Origin: VXNE01 sp965116625
GTDB lineage: Bacteria; Pseudomonadota; Gammaproteobacteria; Pseudomonadales; Azotimanducaceae
Length of the DNA stretch: 64,000 bases
Assembly: GCA_965116625.1 (NCBI GenBank)
Contig: OZ220717.1
Location: forward strand, 2,728,001-2,792,000
Reading direction: 5' to 3'
The notes under the pieces: model-generated
Told to the model about the DNA's origin: nothing
What the model saw: only the letters and a program-made list of their open reading frames with translations
The model's database searches: none
Translations under genes and position numbers: made by a program
Shown here: in pieces, positions 52,761-62,405 of the stretch
Layout: every line of letters starts with the position of its first letter
How positions within the stretch are numbered: the first letter of the stretch is position 1

Positions 52761-55700
52761 ATGCGTGGATTCGCCGTAGCCGCCGCTGTTGTGCTCATGA
52801 TCGGGGCAGCGCCGCCGGCCGTCGCGACAGAGGAGCTGTTTGTGCCGCCGGACCGCCTCGCAACCGCAGTGACCGCATCGCCGGAACGCGTGCTTCGCAG
52901 CCGGATCGTGGGCATGAATCTCGGCGCGGTGGACAAGGCGCGCGCGGCGTCGGCCGGAGTGCACGAGCGCGCGCCTAGCCGGGGCCTCGACCGTTTCGCG
53001 CAGCCGTCGGGGGAGGCCAAGCTTCGCCTGAACCTGTTCCAGGACGTCGAGGTCACGGCTCTGGTGGAGCGGGCGGCGTCGACCTTTTTGGGCGGCTACT
53101 CGATCTCGGGCGGCATCGCTGGCGACCCCGCGGGCTCGATGGCGCTCGTGGTGAACGGCGACACGGTCGCGGGCACCGTGAGGACGGCGACGGGCGTCTA
53201 CAGCATCCGTTCGGTCCGCGGCGCCTACGTCGTCAGCGAGATCGAGGAACTGCCGTTCCGATGCCTCGCGGCGGATGCGGCGGCGGCGGATGCGGTCGAG
53301 ATTCCGCTAGGCGAGGAAACCTCCGGAGTGGCGGGAAACGGCGCCCGGCGCGGGCTGGTGCAGGCGGATGCGTTGTCTGCGGCGGGGGACGAGGCGAGCG
53401 ACCGGGCGGCGCTGGTGGCGCTTTACGAGGCGACGAGCGGCGCGAGTTGGGGCACCGATACGAACTGGGCGACGGACGAACCCTTGTCCTCGTGGCATGG
53501 CGTGAACGTGAACGGTGACGGACGGGTCACGGAAATCAACCTGCCGAACAACAGGTTGCGGGGCGAGTTGCCGGCGGCGCTCGGCGACTTGAAGGCGCTC
53601 AATCGGCTGGACCTGCAGTGGAACCCGGGTCTCGGTGGCGCGCTGCCGGCGGGACTGCCGGATCTCCCACTGCGGCGCTTCTGGATCCTCGGCACTGACC
53701 TTTGCGCTACGAGAGATGATGCCTTCCTGCGGAAGCTTGAGTCCATCTCCTTCCGTGGTCTGGCGTGTCCGCCGCCGGATCCGTCGGTGATCGACGTCGC
53801 CGTATTCTACACGGCCGCCGTCCGGAAAGACGCGGGCGGAGAGCGGCAAGCGGTGACGCAGATCGAGTTGATGGCCGCAGAGACCAACGGCGCCTATGCC
53901 ACGAGCGAGGTCAGGCAGCGGATCCGGCTGGTGGCGGTGCAGGAAGTGGACCATGTGGAGACAGCCGCGTCGGGCTCGCAGATGGCGGGCCTGCGGCGCC
54001 TGCGCGATCCGAACGACGGTCACATGGATCACATCCCCGGCCTTCTGGACGACGTCGCGGCCGACATGGTCATGCTGATCGTGAAGAGGCGAGACGACTG
54101 GAATACGGGCATCTCCTGGGTCCAGATCATGCTGCCGTGGGAAGCAAGGGTCGAGGACGCGTACGGGGCGGCGCCCATGAATGCCAAGGCGTTCGCGCAC
54201 GAACTGGGTCACCTGATGGGGTTGCTGCATGACCGCTACCGGGACTGCGATTCTCGAGCGAGTAGCAACTGGTGTCCACACCCGGGCCAAAGGCGGCCCT
54301 TGAAGAACGCGTTTCCCTACGGTTTCGGCTATGTGAACCAGCGGGCGTTCGATGACGGTGCCGCGCCCGAGGCCCGGTGGATCACGATCATGGCCTACGA
54401 TCAGCAGTGCCGTGAGGAGGGCCGGTTCGAATGCCGCGAACCGATGATCTTCTCGAACCCGGATGTGCGCTACGCCGGGGATCCTCTGGGCATCCCCGGA
54501 AGGCATCTGACCGGTGCAGTCGACGGGCCCTCGAACGCGGCGCGAGCGATGAACCGCATGCGGGAGACGATCGCTGCCTTTCGCACTGCGCCGTCTGTAA
54601 CCGCGTCCTTCGGTGACGGACCGTACACGGCGGACGAGGGAGGCGACGGCGTCACTGTCAGCGTGAGCCTCAGCGAGGCCCCGAGCCGTCCGATCACGAT
54701 ACCGCTCGTCGCGACGTCCGCGAGCGGGGTGGCTGGCTATGACTACGAGGTGCCGCGGGTAGTGCGCTTCGGCGCGAACGAGACGACGGCGGAGTTCACC
54801 GTCCGCGCGGTAGACGACGAAGCGGACGACGACGGGGAGTCGGTGACAGTGAGCTTCGGCACGCCGCTGCCGGCGGGCGTGTCGGCGGGGGCGCCGGAAA
54901 GCGCGCTCGTGAGTCTGGTCGACGACGACGCGGCGACGGACGCCCCGTCGATCCTGCGCGTCGAACTGACGTCGAGCCCGCGTGGCGTGGCGTACGCAAT
55001 AGGCGAACGCGTTGAGGCGAGCGTCAGGTTCGACCAGCCCGTAGTCGTGTCTGGCGTGCCGCGGCTTGCATTGCGGGTCGGAGGCGAGCTGCGCCACGCT
55101 AGCCACCGGCGGCGGATGGGCGAAGTGTTGTTGTTCTCTTACGTCCTCGTCCCCGGGGACGAGGACGCGGACGGGGTCAGCATCGGCGCGAACGCGCTCT
55201 CTTTGGACGCCGGATCGATCGTCGATGCCCAGCAGCGAGATGCGAACTTGGGCCACAGCGCGATCGATGCAGACGCTGCCCATGCTGTGGATGCGGTGCG
55301 GCCGACGCTGCGGACAGCGTCGGTGAACCTGCGGGTACTGACGCTGACCTACTCGGAATCGCTGGACGAGGAGTCGGTGCCGGGAGGCGACGAGTTCGCG
55401 GTGAGGGCGGGCGGCGCGGAGCGCCGGGTGGACCGCGTGGACGTGGACGACACGCGGGTCGTCCTCACGCTGGACGAGGCCGTGGCGTACGGCGCGGGCA
55501 ACGCGACGATCGACTACACGCCAGGGACGTCGCCGATCCGGGATCAGGTCGAAAACGCGGCAGACGGCATCGCCGGCCGACGGGCGCATGTGCTGAGTCC
55601 GCCGTCCGACGACGCGGCGCTCAAGTCGCTGTCGCTGACGGGCGTCGACATCGGTGCATTCGACCCGGAGACGCTCGCCTACACAGTCACGACCAAGGTC

Positions 55701-58700
55701 GAATCGACGACTGTGGCCGCGACGCCACGCGATGCCGGGGCGAGGTCCAAGATCGCGCCACCGGACGCTAACGGTAGCCTGGCGGGACACCAGGTGGAGC
55801 TGGAGGTCGGCGAGACGGTCGTTGCGGTGACGGTGAGGGCGGAGAACGGCCGCACCACTCGGACCTACACGGTGACGCTGACACGGGCGGGCTCGGACGA
55901 TGCGGCGCTCGCCGGGCTGTCGCTGTCGGACGTGGACATCGGCGCTTTCGATGCGCAGACGCTCGCCTACGTCGGCACGACGCGGGCGGAGTCGACCACG
56001 GTGACGGCGACGCCAAGCGACCGGAATGCGGCGGTCGCGATCACCCCGGTCGACGCCGACGGGTCGTTGGCGGGCCACCAGGTGGCGCTTCGGACCGGCG
56101 AGACGTCGGTCGGCATCGCGGTGACCGCGGAGGACGGCGCGACTACGCAGACCTACACGGTGACGGTGACACGCGCGGCGTCGAACGACGCGACGCTCGC
56201 CGCACTGACGCTGTCGGACGTGGACATCGGCACGTTCGAGGCCGGCACGACTTCGTACGCGGCGGAGGTTCCGCACGCGGTCGAGTCGACGACGGTGACC
56301 GCGACGCCGAACCACGCGCGGGCTCGGATCGAGATCGAGCCGGCGGACGCGGACGCGGACGCGCCGGGCCACCAGGTGTTGCTTGGCGTCGGGAACACGG
56401 CGGTGACGGTGACGGTGACGGCCGAGGACGACGCGGGCACTCGGACGTACACGGTGGCAGTGACGCGTGCGAAGTCAGACGATGCGACGCTAAGCGCCCT
56501 GTCGCTGTCGGGTGTGGATATCGGCTCGTTCGCGGGCGAGACAACATCCTACGCGGCGGATGTCGCGCACGCGGTTGAGACGACGACGGTGACGGCGACG
56601 CCCAGGGACGGGAACGCTGCGGTTGCGATCGTTCCGGCCGACGCGGACGGCGTGGCGCCCGGCCACCAGGTGGCGCTGGCCGTCGGCGACACGACGGTGA
56701 TGGCGACCGTGACGGCCGATGACGGCGCCACGACGCGGACGTACGCGGTGACGGTGACCCGGGCGCCGTCGGACGACGCGACGCTGGCCGCGCTGTCGCT
56801 GTCGGACGTGGACATCGGTGCGTTCGCGAGCGGCGCGACGTCGTATAAGGCGGAAGTCGCGAACGATGTCGAGTCGACCACGGTGGCAGCGACGCCGAGC
56901 GACGACAACGCCACGGTCGAGATCGCGCCGGCGGACGCGGACACGGCGCCGGGCCACCAGGTCTCGCTGACGGTGGGCGAGACGGCGGTGACGGCGACGG
57001 TGACGGCGGCGGACGGCGAGACCACGGCGACGTACGCGGTGGCGGTGACGCGGGCGGCGTCGGACGACGCGACGCTTTCGTCGCTGTCGCTGTCGGACGC
57101 GGACATCGGCGCGTTCGACCCGGAGACGCTGTCGTACGAGGCGACGACGGAGGCGGAGGCGACCATGGTGTCGGCGGAGCCGAACGACGCGGAAGCGACG
57201 GTGTCGGTGGGGGGCGCGACGCAGGACGGCAGCGGCAATTGGGAGGTCGCACTGTCGGAGGGCGACAACGCGGTCGCGGTGACGGTGGTTGCGGAGGACG
57301 GCGAGACGGTGCGGACGTACGCGGTGGCTGTTCGCCGCGCACCGGCGGGTACGGCGGCGTGCCGAGACGGCACGGCGCTGGCGGACCCGGCGGGCAGCCC
57401 GGGGCTGGTGCGCGACTGCGAGACGCTGCTCGCGCTGAAGGATGAGCTGGATCCGACCGGCGAAATGTACTGGGGCGACCATCCAGAGTTTTCGCGCCTC
57501 GATCTGGGGGAGTGGGACGCGGTGGTGGTGCGCGACGGCCGGGTTCGCGGGATCGCCTGGGACGGCACGGACTCGATGATTCAGGTGGAGGGCGTGCTGC
57601 CGGCGGCGCTGGGGGAGCTCGACGCGCTGGAGGTGCTGCGTCTGGACCGGCAGTCGCTGCGTGGGACGCTGCCGGAGTCGCTGCGCCGGCTGAAGCGGCT
57701 GGAGGTGCTGAGCCTGCAGTACACGGACATGGACGCGGAGCCGTTGCCGGCGTGGCTGGGGGATCTCGGGTCGCTGCGGGAGCTGCGGCTGATCCAGCCG
57801 GCGCCAGGTCCGATCCCGGACGCGTGGTCGGCGCTGGCCGGTCTGGAGGAACTGCGCGTGGGCGGCGGTCGTGATCGGGGCGGCGCGACAGGTCCTGTGC
57901 CGGACTGGCTGGGGGAGCTGCCGGCGCTGCGCCGGCTGCGCTTGGGGCAGCAGCGGCTGACGGGGCGCATCCCGCTGAGCCTGGCGCGGGGGTTCGACGC
58001 GCTGGACCTGCAGTTCAACGCGCTGGAGGGCTGCGTGCCGGCGCAGCTGGCGGAAGCGGAGGACGTGGCGAACGTGGGGGTGTCGACGCAGGGGCCGTGG
58101 GGCGAGCGCTACCGCCTGCCGGACTGCGCGCTGGCGGTGGAGGCGGTCGCGGGCGCGGTCGCGGAGCCGGGCGAGGCGGTGACGCTGTCGGCGGTGGCGA
58201 GCGGCCATCACGAGGATGCGACGTTGGCGTGGAGCTGGAGGCAGGCGGACAACGGCGCGCCGTCGGTGGCGCTGACCGGGTCGGACACGGCGTCGCCGTG
58301 GTTCGCGGTCCCCGAGCGCGGCGCGGCGGACGCGGAGCTGGCGTTCGAGGTCGCGGTGTCGGATCTGGAGGAGACCTCCGGGAGCGCGGCGGCGACGGTG
58401 GCGTATCGCGTTCCGGGATTCGCGGGCACGGCGTCGCCTGTCGTGTCGGGGCCGGGATCCTACGAAGTCGAGGAAGGCGAGACGGCGGTGGCGACGCTGG
58501 AGGCGACGGATCCCGACACGGCCGCCGAGCACCTGTCGTGGCGTGTGTCGGGCGGCGCGGACGCGTCCCGCTTCGCGCTGGAGGCGGGGGGCGCGCTGGC
58601 GTTCGCGGCGGCCAAGGACTACGAGGCGCCGGACGACGCGGACGGCGACGGGACGTACGAGGTGTCGGTCCAGGTGAGCGATGGCCTGCGGTCGAGCTCG

Positions 58701-61124
58701 GCGGACCTGTCGGTGGCGCTGACGAACCGCAACGAGGCGCCGGCGGCGGACGCGGGCGCGGACCAGGCGGACATCGAGGCGGGGTCGACGGTGACGCTGT
58801 CGGGCTCGGCGACGGACCCGGACGCTGGGGACGCGCTGACCTACGCGTGGACACAGCTCGCGGGTCCGGCGGTGGCGCTGTCGGACGCGGGAGCGGCAGA
58901 GACGACGTTTGAGTCGCCGGCGGCGGGCGGTAGGTTGACGTTCCGGCTGCGGGCGACGGACGCGGGCGGTCTGTACGGCGAGGACGACGTGGGGGTGGCG
59001 GCGCTGGGGTCGGACGACGCGGCGCTGTCGGCGCTCGCGCTGTCGGGGTTGGACATCGGGCCGTTCGACGCGGACACGACATCGTACGCGGCGGACGCGG
59101 CGGCGGAGGTGACGTCGACGACGGTGACGACGGCGGCGCGGGAGCCGGCGGCGCGGGTGGCGATCCGCCCGTCCGACGCGGATCCCGATGCCACCGGCCA
59201 CCAGGTGAACCTGGCGGCGGGTGAGACGGCGGTCGCGGTGACGGTCACCGCCGCGGACGGCGAGACGATACGGACGTACACGGTGACGGTGACGCGAGCG
59301 ACAGCGGCCTGGGGAGACAGGCTACCGGATCGCGACATCGACCTGGACGGCGACGCGTTCACGCCTTCGGGGATGTGGTCGGACGGGGACACGCTGTGGG
59401 TGTCGTCGTGGTACGGAGACGGCGAGGTGCGGGCGTTCGCGCTGGACGGCGCGCGGCGCGCGGGCAGGGACATCGCGGTGGACGGGGAGCCGATGGGCCT
59501 GTGGTCTGACGGTTCGACTCTGTGGGTGGCGGACTACGACGGCGGACGCCTGCGCGCGCACCGGCTGTCGGACGGGACGGCGCTGCCGGACGAGGACGTA
59601 ACGGCGCTGAAGGCGGCGGGGAACAGGCGGCCGACGGGCCTGTGGTCGGACGGCGCGCGGCTGTGGGCGGCGGACTACGGCAGCGGCGGCGTGTACGCGT
59701 ACCGGCTGTCGGACGGCGGTCGGGACCCGGACCATGGATTCACGTTCGACGCCGAACAGGCGCGGCCAATGGGCCTGTGGTCGGACGGCGAGACCGCGCT
59801 GCTGGCGGACTGGGCGAAGGGGCGGCTCTTGGCGTATCGGCTGTCGGACGGGAGGCGGCTACCGAACCTGGACATCGCCACGGTTGGCAGCGGCGGGCCG
59901 CTGGGCCTGTTCTCGGCGAACAGCCTGCCGGAGACGGCGGAGGAGGATGCGCTGCCAGCGGACGTGTTGTGGGCGTCGGACGAGACCGACGGCAAGCTGT
60001 ACGCGTACGCGGTGCCTTCTTCGTCGGCTGACGGCGCGCGCGGTGTGGCGCCGGAGGCGGTCCCGGACCCGGCGCTGGCGGCGGAGCTCGGCGTACGGGA
60101 CGGCGGGGATCCCGGCGCGCTGACGGAACTGGACATCGCCGGTCTCGGGATCGCGGACCTGACGGGGATCGAGGCGGCGGAGGGGCTGCGGACGCTCGAC
60201 ATCTCGGGCAACGCGATCACCGACCTGGGACCCCTGGCGGGCCTCCATGCACTGGAGGAACTCGACGTCGGCGGCAACCTTTATCTGGACAACCTGGCAC
60301 CGCTGTCGGCGCTTCGGAATCTGCGGGTCCTGCGCGCGGCGGACAACGCGATCTCCGACCTGGGGCCGCTGGCGCGCTTGCCGGGACTGGTCGAGCTGGA
60401 TCTGTCGGGCAACATGATCCGCGACGCGGTGCCGCTGGCCGCGCTCGGCGGCCTGCGCCGGCTCAACATCGGCGGCAACGCGGTGGCCGATGCCGCGCCG
60501 CTGGCGGGCCTGTCCGACGCGGCGGTGGTGGGCCTGGACGAACAGCTCGCGCTGCCGGCGTCGTCGCCGACGGCGTACCTGCCGGACCGGCGGCTGCGCT
60601 CGGCGGTGGCGGCGGCGCTCGGCAAGCCGCGCGGCGCGCTCGTGACGGAGGCGGAACTCGGCCTGCTGACGGCGCTGGATGCGCCGGCGCCCGGCCTCGT
60701 CGATTTGCGCGAGCTGGGCGGCGCGTCGCGGCTGCGGGCGCTGCGCCTAGAGGGCGGCCGGATCGACAACCTGTGGCCGCTGGCGGAGGTGGGAGGCTTG
60801 CGCCGGCTTCACCTGCGGGGCAACGCGGTTGCCGATGTCGAGGCGCTGTCCGGGCTCGCAGGCCTGCGGGTGCTGGAACTGGGCGACAACGCCGTCGAGG
60901 ACCTGCGGCCACTGGCGGAGCTGTCGTCGCTGCAACGGCTCGATCTGGGCGGGAATCCGGTCGGGGACCTGACCCCGCTGGGCGACCTCGAAGGGCTGGT
61001 GTGGCTGCGCGTCCCGGACGCCCGGGGCGTGCCCGTGGGGCGGCTCGTGCGCCTGCGCTGGCTGATGGACGGGGGCTGCGACGGCTGCCGGCTGGGCGAA
61101 GAGGATCGCGCGGAGAGAAGGTAG
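52761..61124 (+). CDS. Giant secreted metzincin / cadherin-like / leucine-rich-repeat protein
   Basis: 2787 residues from ATG 52761 (AGGTGA upstream; GTG 52740 also possible). Signal peptide MRGFAVAAAVVLMIGAAPPAVA. Order: N-terminal domain of zinc peptidases; short LRR (about 247-314); metzincin with HELGHLMGLLHD (His480, His484, His490) and Met-turn IMAY (Met544); Calx-beta domain (about 615-725); SwmB-like domains (to about 945). Then six cadherin-like beta-sandwich repeats (949-1529); LRR block (about 1534-1790); PKD/cadherin-like domains; a seventh sandwich repeat (about 2084-2180). Then a propeller with LWSDG...LWVADY blades (about 2184-2424) and an internalin-like LRR array to the end. 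No C-terminal anchor or sorting signal recognised. Likely adhesin or protease acting on host or neighbour cells. Confidence 0.88.
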   Translation: MRGFAVAAAVVLMIGAAPPAVATEELFVPPDRLATAVTASPERVLRSRIVGMNLGAVDKARAASAGVHERAPSRGLDRFAQPSGEAKLRLNLFQDVEVTALVERAASTFLGGYSISGGIAGDPAGSMALVVNGDTVAGTVRTATGVYSIRSVRGAYVVSEIEELPFRCLAADAAAADAVEIPLGEETSGVAGNGARRGLVQADALSAAGDEASDRAALVALYEATSGASWGTDTNWATDEPLSSWHGVNVNGDGRVTEINLPNNRLRGELPAALGDLKALNRLDLQWNPGLGGALPAGLPDLPLRRFWILGTDLCATRDDAFLRKLESISFRGLACPPPDPSVIDVAVFYTAAVRKDAGGERQAVTQIELMAAETNGAYATSEVRQRIRLVAVQEVDHVETAASGSQMAGLRRLRDPNDGHMDHIPGLLDDVAADMVMLIVKRRDDWNTGISWVQIMLPWEARVEDAYGAAPMNAKAFAHELGHLMGLLHDRYRDCDSRASSNWCPHPGQRRPLKNAFPYGFGYVNQRAFDDGAAPEARWITIMAYDQQCREEGRFECREPMIFSNPDVRYAGDPLGIPGRHLTGAVDGPSNAARAMNRMRETIAAFRTAPSVTASFGDGPYTADEGGDGVTVSVSLSEAPSRPITIPLVATSASGVAGYDYEVPRVVRFGANETTAEFTVRAVDDEADDDGESVTVSFGTPLPAGVSAGAPESALVSLVDDDAATDAPSILRVELTSSPRGVAYAIGERVEASVRFDQPVVVSGVPRLALRVGGELRHASHRRRMGEVLLFSYVLVPGDEDADGVSIGANALSLDAGSIVDAQQRDANLGHSAIDADAAHAVDAVRPTLRTASVNLRVLTLTYSESLDEESVPGGDEFAVRAGGAERRVDRVDVDDTRVVLTLDEAVAYGAGNATIDYTPGTSPIRDQVENAADGIAGRRAHVLSPPSDDAALKSLSLTGVDIGAFDPETLAYTVTTKVESTTVAATPRDAGARSKIAPPDANGSLAGHQVELEVGETVVAVTVRAENGRTTRTYTVTLTRAGSDDAALAGLSLSDVDIGAFDAQTLAYVGTTRAESTTVTATPSDRNAAVAITPVDADGSLAGHQVALRTGETSVGIAVTAEDGATTQTYTVTVTRAASNDATLAALTLSDVDIGTFEAGTTSYAAEVPHAVESTTVTATPNHARARIEIEPADADADAPGHQVLLGVGNTAVTVTVTAEDDAGTRTYTVAVTRAKSDDATLSALSLSGVDIGSFAGETTSYAADVAHAVETTTVTATPRDGNAAVAIVPADADGVAPGHQVALAVGDTTVMATVTADDGATTRTYAVTVTRAPSDDATLAALSLSDVDIGAFASGATSYKAEVANDVESTTVAATPSDDNATVEIAPADADTAPGHQVSLTVGETAVTATVTAADGETTATYAVAVTRAASDDATLSSLSLSDADIGAFDPETLSYEATTEAEATMVSAEPNDAEATVSVGGATQDGSGNWEVALSEGDNAVAVTVVAEDGETVRTYAVAVRRAPAGTAACRDGTALADPAGSPGLVRDCETLLALKDELDPTGEMYWGDHPEFSRLDLGEWDAVVVRDGRVRGIAWDGTDSMIQVEGVLPAALGELDALEVLRLDRQSLRGTLPESLRRLKRLEVLSLQYTDMDAEPLPAWLGDLGSLRELRLIQPAPGPIPDAWSALAGLEELRVGGGRDRGGATGPVPDWLGELPALRRLRLGQQRLTGRIPLSLARGFDALDLQFNALEGCVPAQLAEAEDVANVGVSTQGPWGERYRLPDCALAVEAVAGAVAEPGEAVTLSAVASGHHEDATLAWSWRQADNGAPSVALTGSDTASPWFAVPERGAADAELAFEVAVSDLEETSGSAAATVAYRVPGFAGTASPVVSGPGSYEVEEGETAVATLEATDPDTAAEHLSWRVSGGADASRFALEAGGALAFAAAKDYEAPDDADGDGTYEVSVQVSDGLRSSSADLSVALTNRNEAPAADAGADQADIEAGSTVTLSGSATDPDAGDALTYAWTQLAGPAVALSDAGAAETTFESPAAGGRLTFRLRATDAGGLYGEDDVGVAALGSDDAALSALALSGLDIGPFDADTTSYAADAAAEVTSTTVTTAAREPAARVAIRPSDADPDATGHQVNLAAGETAVAVTVTAADGETIRTYTVTVTRATAAWGDRLPDRDIDLDGDAFTPSGMWSDGDTLWVSSWYGDGEVRAFALDGARRAGRDIAVDGEPMGLWSDGSTLWVADYDGGRLRAHRLSDGTALPDEDVTALKAAGNRRPTGLWSDGARLWAADYGSGGVYAYRLSDGGRDPDHGFTFDAEQARPMGLWSDGETALLADWAKGRLLAYRLSDGRRLPNLDIATVGSGGPLGLFSANSLPETAEEDALPADVLWASDETDGKLYAYAVPSSSADGARGVAPEAVPDPALAAELGVRDGGDPGALTELDIAGLGIADLTGIEAAEGLRTLDISGNAITDLGPLAGLHALEELDVGGNLYLDNLAPLSALRNLRVLRAADNAISDLGPLARLPGLVELDLSGNMIRDAVPLAALGGLRRLNIGGNAVADAAPLAGLSDAAVVGLDEQLALPASSPTAYLPDRRLRSAVAAALGKPRGALVTEAELGLLTALDAPAPGLVDLRELGGASRLRALRLEGGRIDNLWPLAEVGGLRRLHLRGNAVADVEALSGLAGLRVLELGDNAVEDLRPLAELSSLQRLDLGGNPVGDLTPLGDLEGLVWLRVPDARGVPVGRLVRLRWLMDGGCDGCRLGEEDRAERR
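55605..57347 (+). repeat. Six tandem 288-294 bp repeats in the giant gene
   Basis: Units begin at 55605, 55893, 56181, 56475, 56769 and 57060, each encoding S(D/N)DA(A/T)L then (L/V)DIG(A/T/S)F and ending in a TYTVTVTRA-like strand. A seventh unit stands alone at 59010. Units are similar enough at DNA level to expand or contract by recombination. Confidence 0.9.
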
Positions 61125-61203
61125 AGGGCGCCCAAGCCGGCTTAGCGGCAAGATCGAATGAGTGACGGGGCGCGGGTGGGCGGAACCGTGGGCTTGGGCG
61201 GAG

Positions 61204-61243
61204 GTGAAATCCGGCACACCCGTTCAGGCGCGACGGATTTCAC
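61204..61243. repeat. 10-bp inverted repeat between the giant gene and the OppA pseudogene
   Basis: GTGAAATCCG (61204-61213) and CGGATTTCAC (61234-61243) are perfect complements across 20 nt. Lying between convergent reading directions, it may be a terminator or the scar of an insertion; no T-run follows. Confidence 0.5.
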
Positions 61244-61246
61244 AGT

Positions 61247-61956
61247 CTAGTCCCGGAACGAAAGGTACCGGGTCAGGTTCTTCAACGTCGGACTCTGGCG
61301 CCAGCCGTCGATCAAGTTCGACGCCAACGCCCGGTTGGAGCCGAAGAACACCGGCATCACGGGACACTGCGCGGCGACTTCCGTCTCCGCCTCGCGAAGC
61401 AGCCGGCGGCGTCGCTCGGAGTGCCGTCCGTCGCGGCGAGCCGCAGCGCCGCATCCAATCTGGGGTTGGCGTCGTGCACTAAGTTCATGGAGGAGTCGAG
61501 CGGAGGATGTCGAGAAGCGCCAATGGATCGGAATAGTCGGGAATCCGAGGTACGGCTCGAGGCGGGCTTCTCCGGGCAGGTTCTCGAGCGCCCAGCGCGT
61601 CTTGGTCATCGAGAACCCCGACACGTGCAAACTCGCCTGCGCGAAAGCGGGTGAGCGCGACGTCTTGGTCGGACACGGGAACGTAGCTCACCCGATGGAT
61701 CTCGACCTTGTTCGCGTTGCGGTACTCGGGATTCAGGCGAAGCTCGATTCGGGTCTTGGGCAGTCCTTCGAGGAGCCGTTAGGCGCCGCTGCTGACCATC
61801 ACGCCGCTGGCGGTCCAGCCGGGGCCGTGCCCCTCGACGACATGTCGGGGCACCGGCATGGTTTCTGTGTTGACCAGCAGGCGGAGAAAATGCGCCGTCG
61901 GGTTTTCGAGCGTGCTCTCGAGCACCTCCCCGCCGTCGGCCCGCACGCCGAGCGTA
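61247..61956 (-). pseudogene. Decayed 3' part of a peptide ABC transporter substrate-binding protein (OppA type)
   Basis: Three minus-strand frames together spell an OppA-like C-terminal half: LENPTAHFLRLL, VPRHVVEGHGPGW, a TAA at 61779-61781 where GA-Y-RL is expected, RIELRLNPEYRNANKVEIHR, VSYVPVSDQDVALTRFRAGE, WALENLPGEARLEPYLG, YSDPLALLDILRS, VHDANPRLDAALRLA, ERRRRLLREAETEVAAQCPV, and the end GWRQSPTLKNLTRYLSFRD. Reading through needs at least four frame changes and one nonsense codon. The N-terminal part is missing; the fragment begins right beside the terminator of the next gene. Confidence 0.75.
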
Positions 61957-61960
61957 AAGA

Positions 61961-61988
61961 GGAAGGGGGACATTGCTGTCCCCCTTCC
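61961..61988 (-). terminator. Rho-independent terminator of the 79-residue gene
   Basis: Perfect 12-bp arms GGAAGGGGGACA and TGTCCCCCTTCC with a 4-nt loop. Read on the minus strand it is followed by TCTTT. It lies 35 nt after the stop of the minus-strand gene ending at 62024. Confidence 0.75.
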
Positions 61989-62023
61989 GGCCGTCACGGC
62001 ATCGACGCGCTGGGCTCTGTGGC

Positions 62024-62263
62024 CTAGCTCTGCTCCTCGCGCGGACGCGGGGGCAGGGCGACGAGTTGTCCGCTGACCGAGATACCTTCGGTGATCTCGA
62101 TGTTGAAGCCGCACCCCTTGCGATGGGGGAACGCCGCTCCTACGCGGGTGTAGCTCGTCTTCTCCTCGCCGTCGTTGCCCTGGTAGTTCTCGGTGACGAA
62201 AACGCCCAGGTACTTCGGCATGGCCGGAGCCTGATCGGACTTCTGTGTCCCTCGAGCTGCCAT
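62024..62263 (-). CDS. 79-residue ICE/plasmid-type hypothetical protein
   Basis: ATG 62263 with AGGAG 6 nt upstream. A short charged start (MAARGTQKSDQAPAM) and a small beta-rich body: KYLGVFVTENYQGNDGEEKT, YTRVGAAFPHRKGCGFNIEI, GISVSGQLVALPPRPREE. Proteins with this 'W/T-x-x-IGAAxPHxxGxGF' pattern are common in conjugative elements and plasmids; function unknown. Own palindrome-promoter, structured leader and terminator, exactly parallel to the 43-residue unit at 51627-52049. Confidence 0.7.
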   Translation of the reverse strand: MAARGTQKSDQAPAMPKYLGVFVTENYQGNDGEEKTSYTRVGAAFPHRKGCGFNIEITEGISVSGQLVALPPRPREEQS

Positions 62264-62405
62264 GGTCTTCTCCTTGGTTGGTTGAAGAAAGACCCGTCGT
62301 AGCCAACCTCCCCTCGGGGGCGGTTCGCCCCTTCGGGTCGGTTTGACGTGCTCACACGCCGCGGTTTCCCGCGGCAACGTCGGCGGAGCCGACAGGTAAG
62401 CGGGA
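62264..62405 (-). ncRNA. Structured leader RNA (copy B) of the 79-residue gene
   Basis: On the minus strand GACCCG and CGGGTC form an outer stem. Inside, AACC-g-CCCC and GGGG-a-GGTT form a hairpin (62305-62325). After it comes GGCTACGACGGG, parallel to CGCTGGCGGG in copy A. Lies between the palindrome-promoter and the start codon. Confidence 0.5.

Noticed and set aside
53307..56372. Long open frame (over 1000 codons) antisense to the giant gene
   Set aside because: High GC makes antisense frames long; the translation is Arg/His-rich with no domain, while the plus strand has clear domains.
55605..57347. Regular repeats considered as CRISPR
   Set aside because: Units are about 290 bp, in frame and encode beta-sandwich domains; no short repeats with unique spacers.
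61141..61157. CTTAGCG at 61141 as a further regulon site
   Set aside because: Only the left half matches; there is no CGnTAAG half and no -35 at the right distance.
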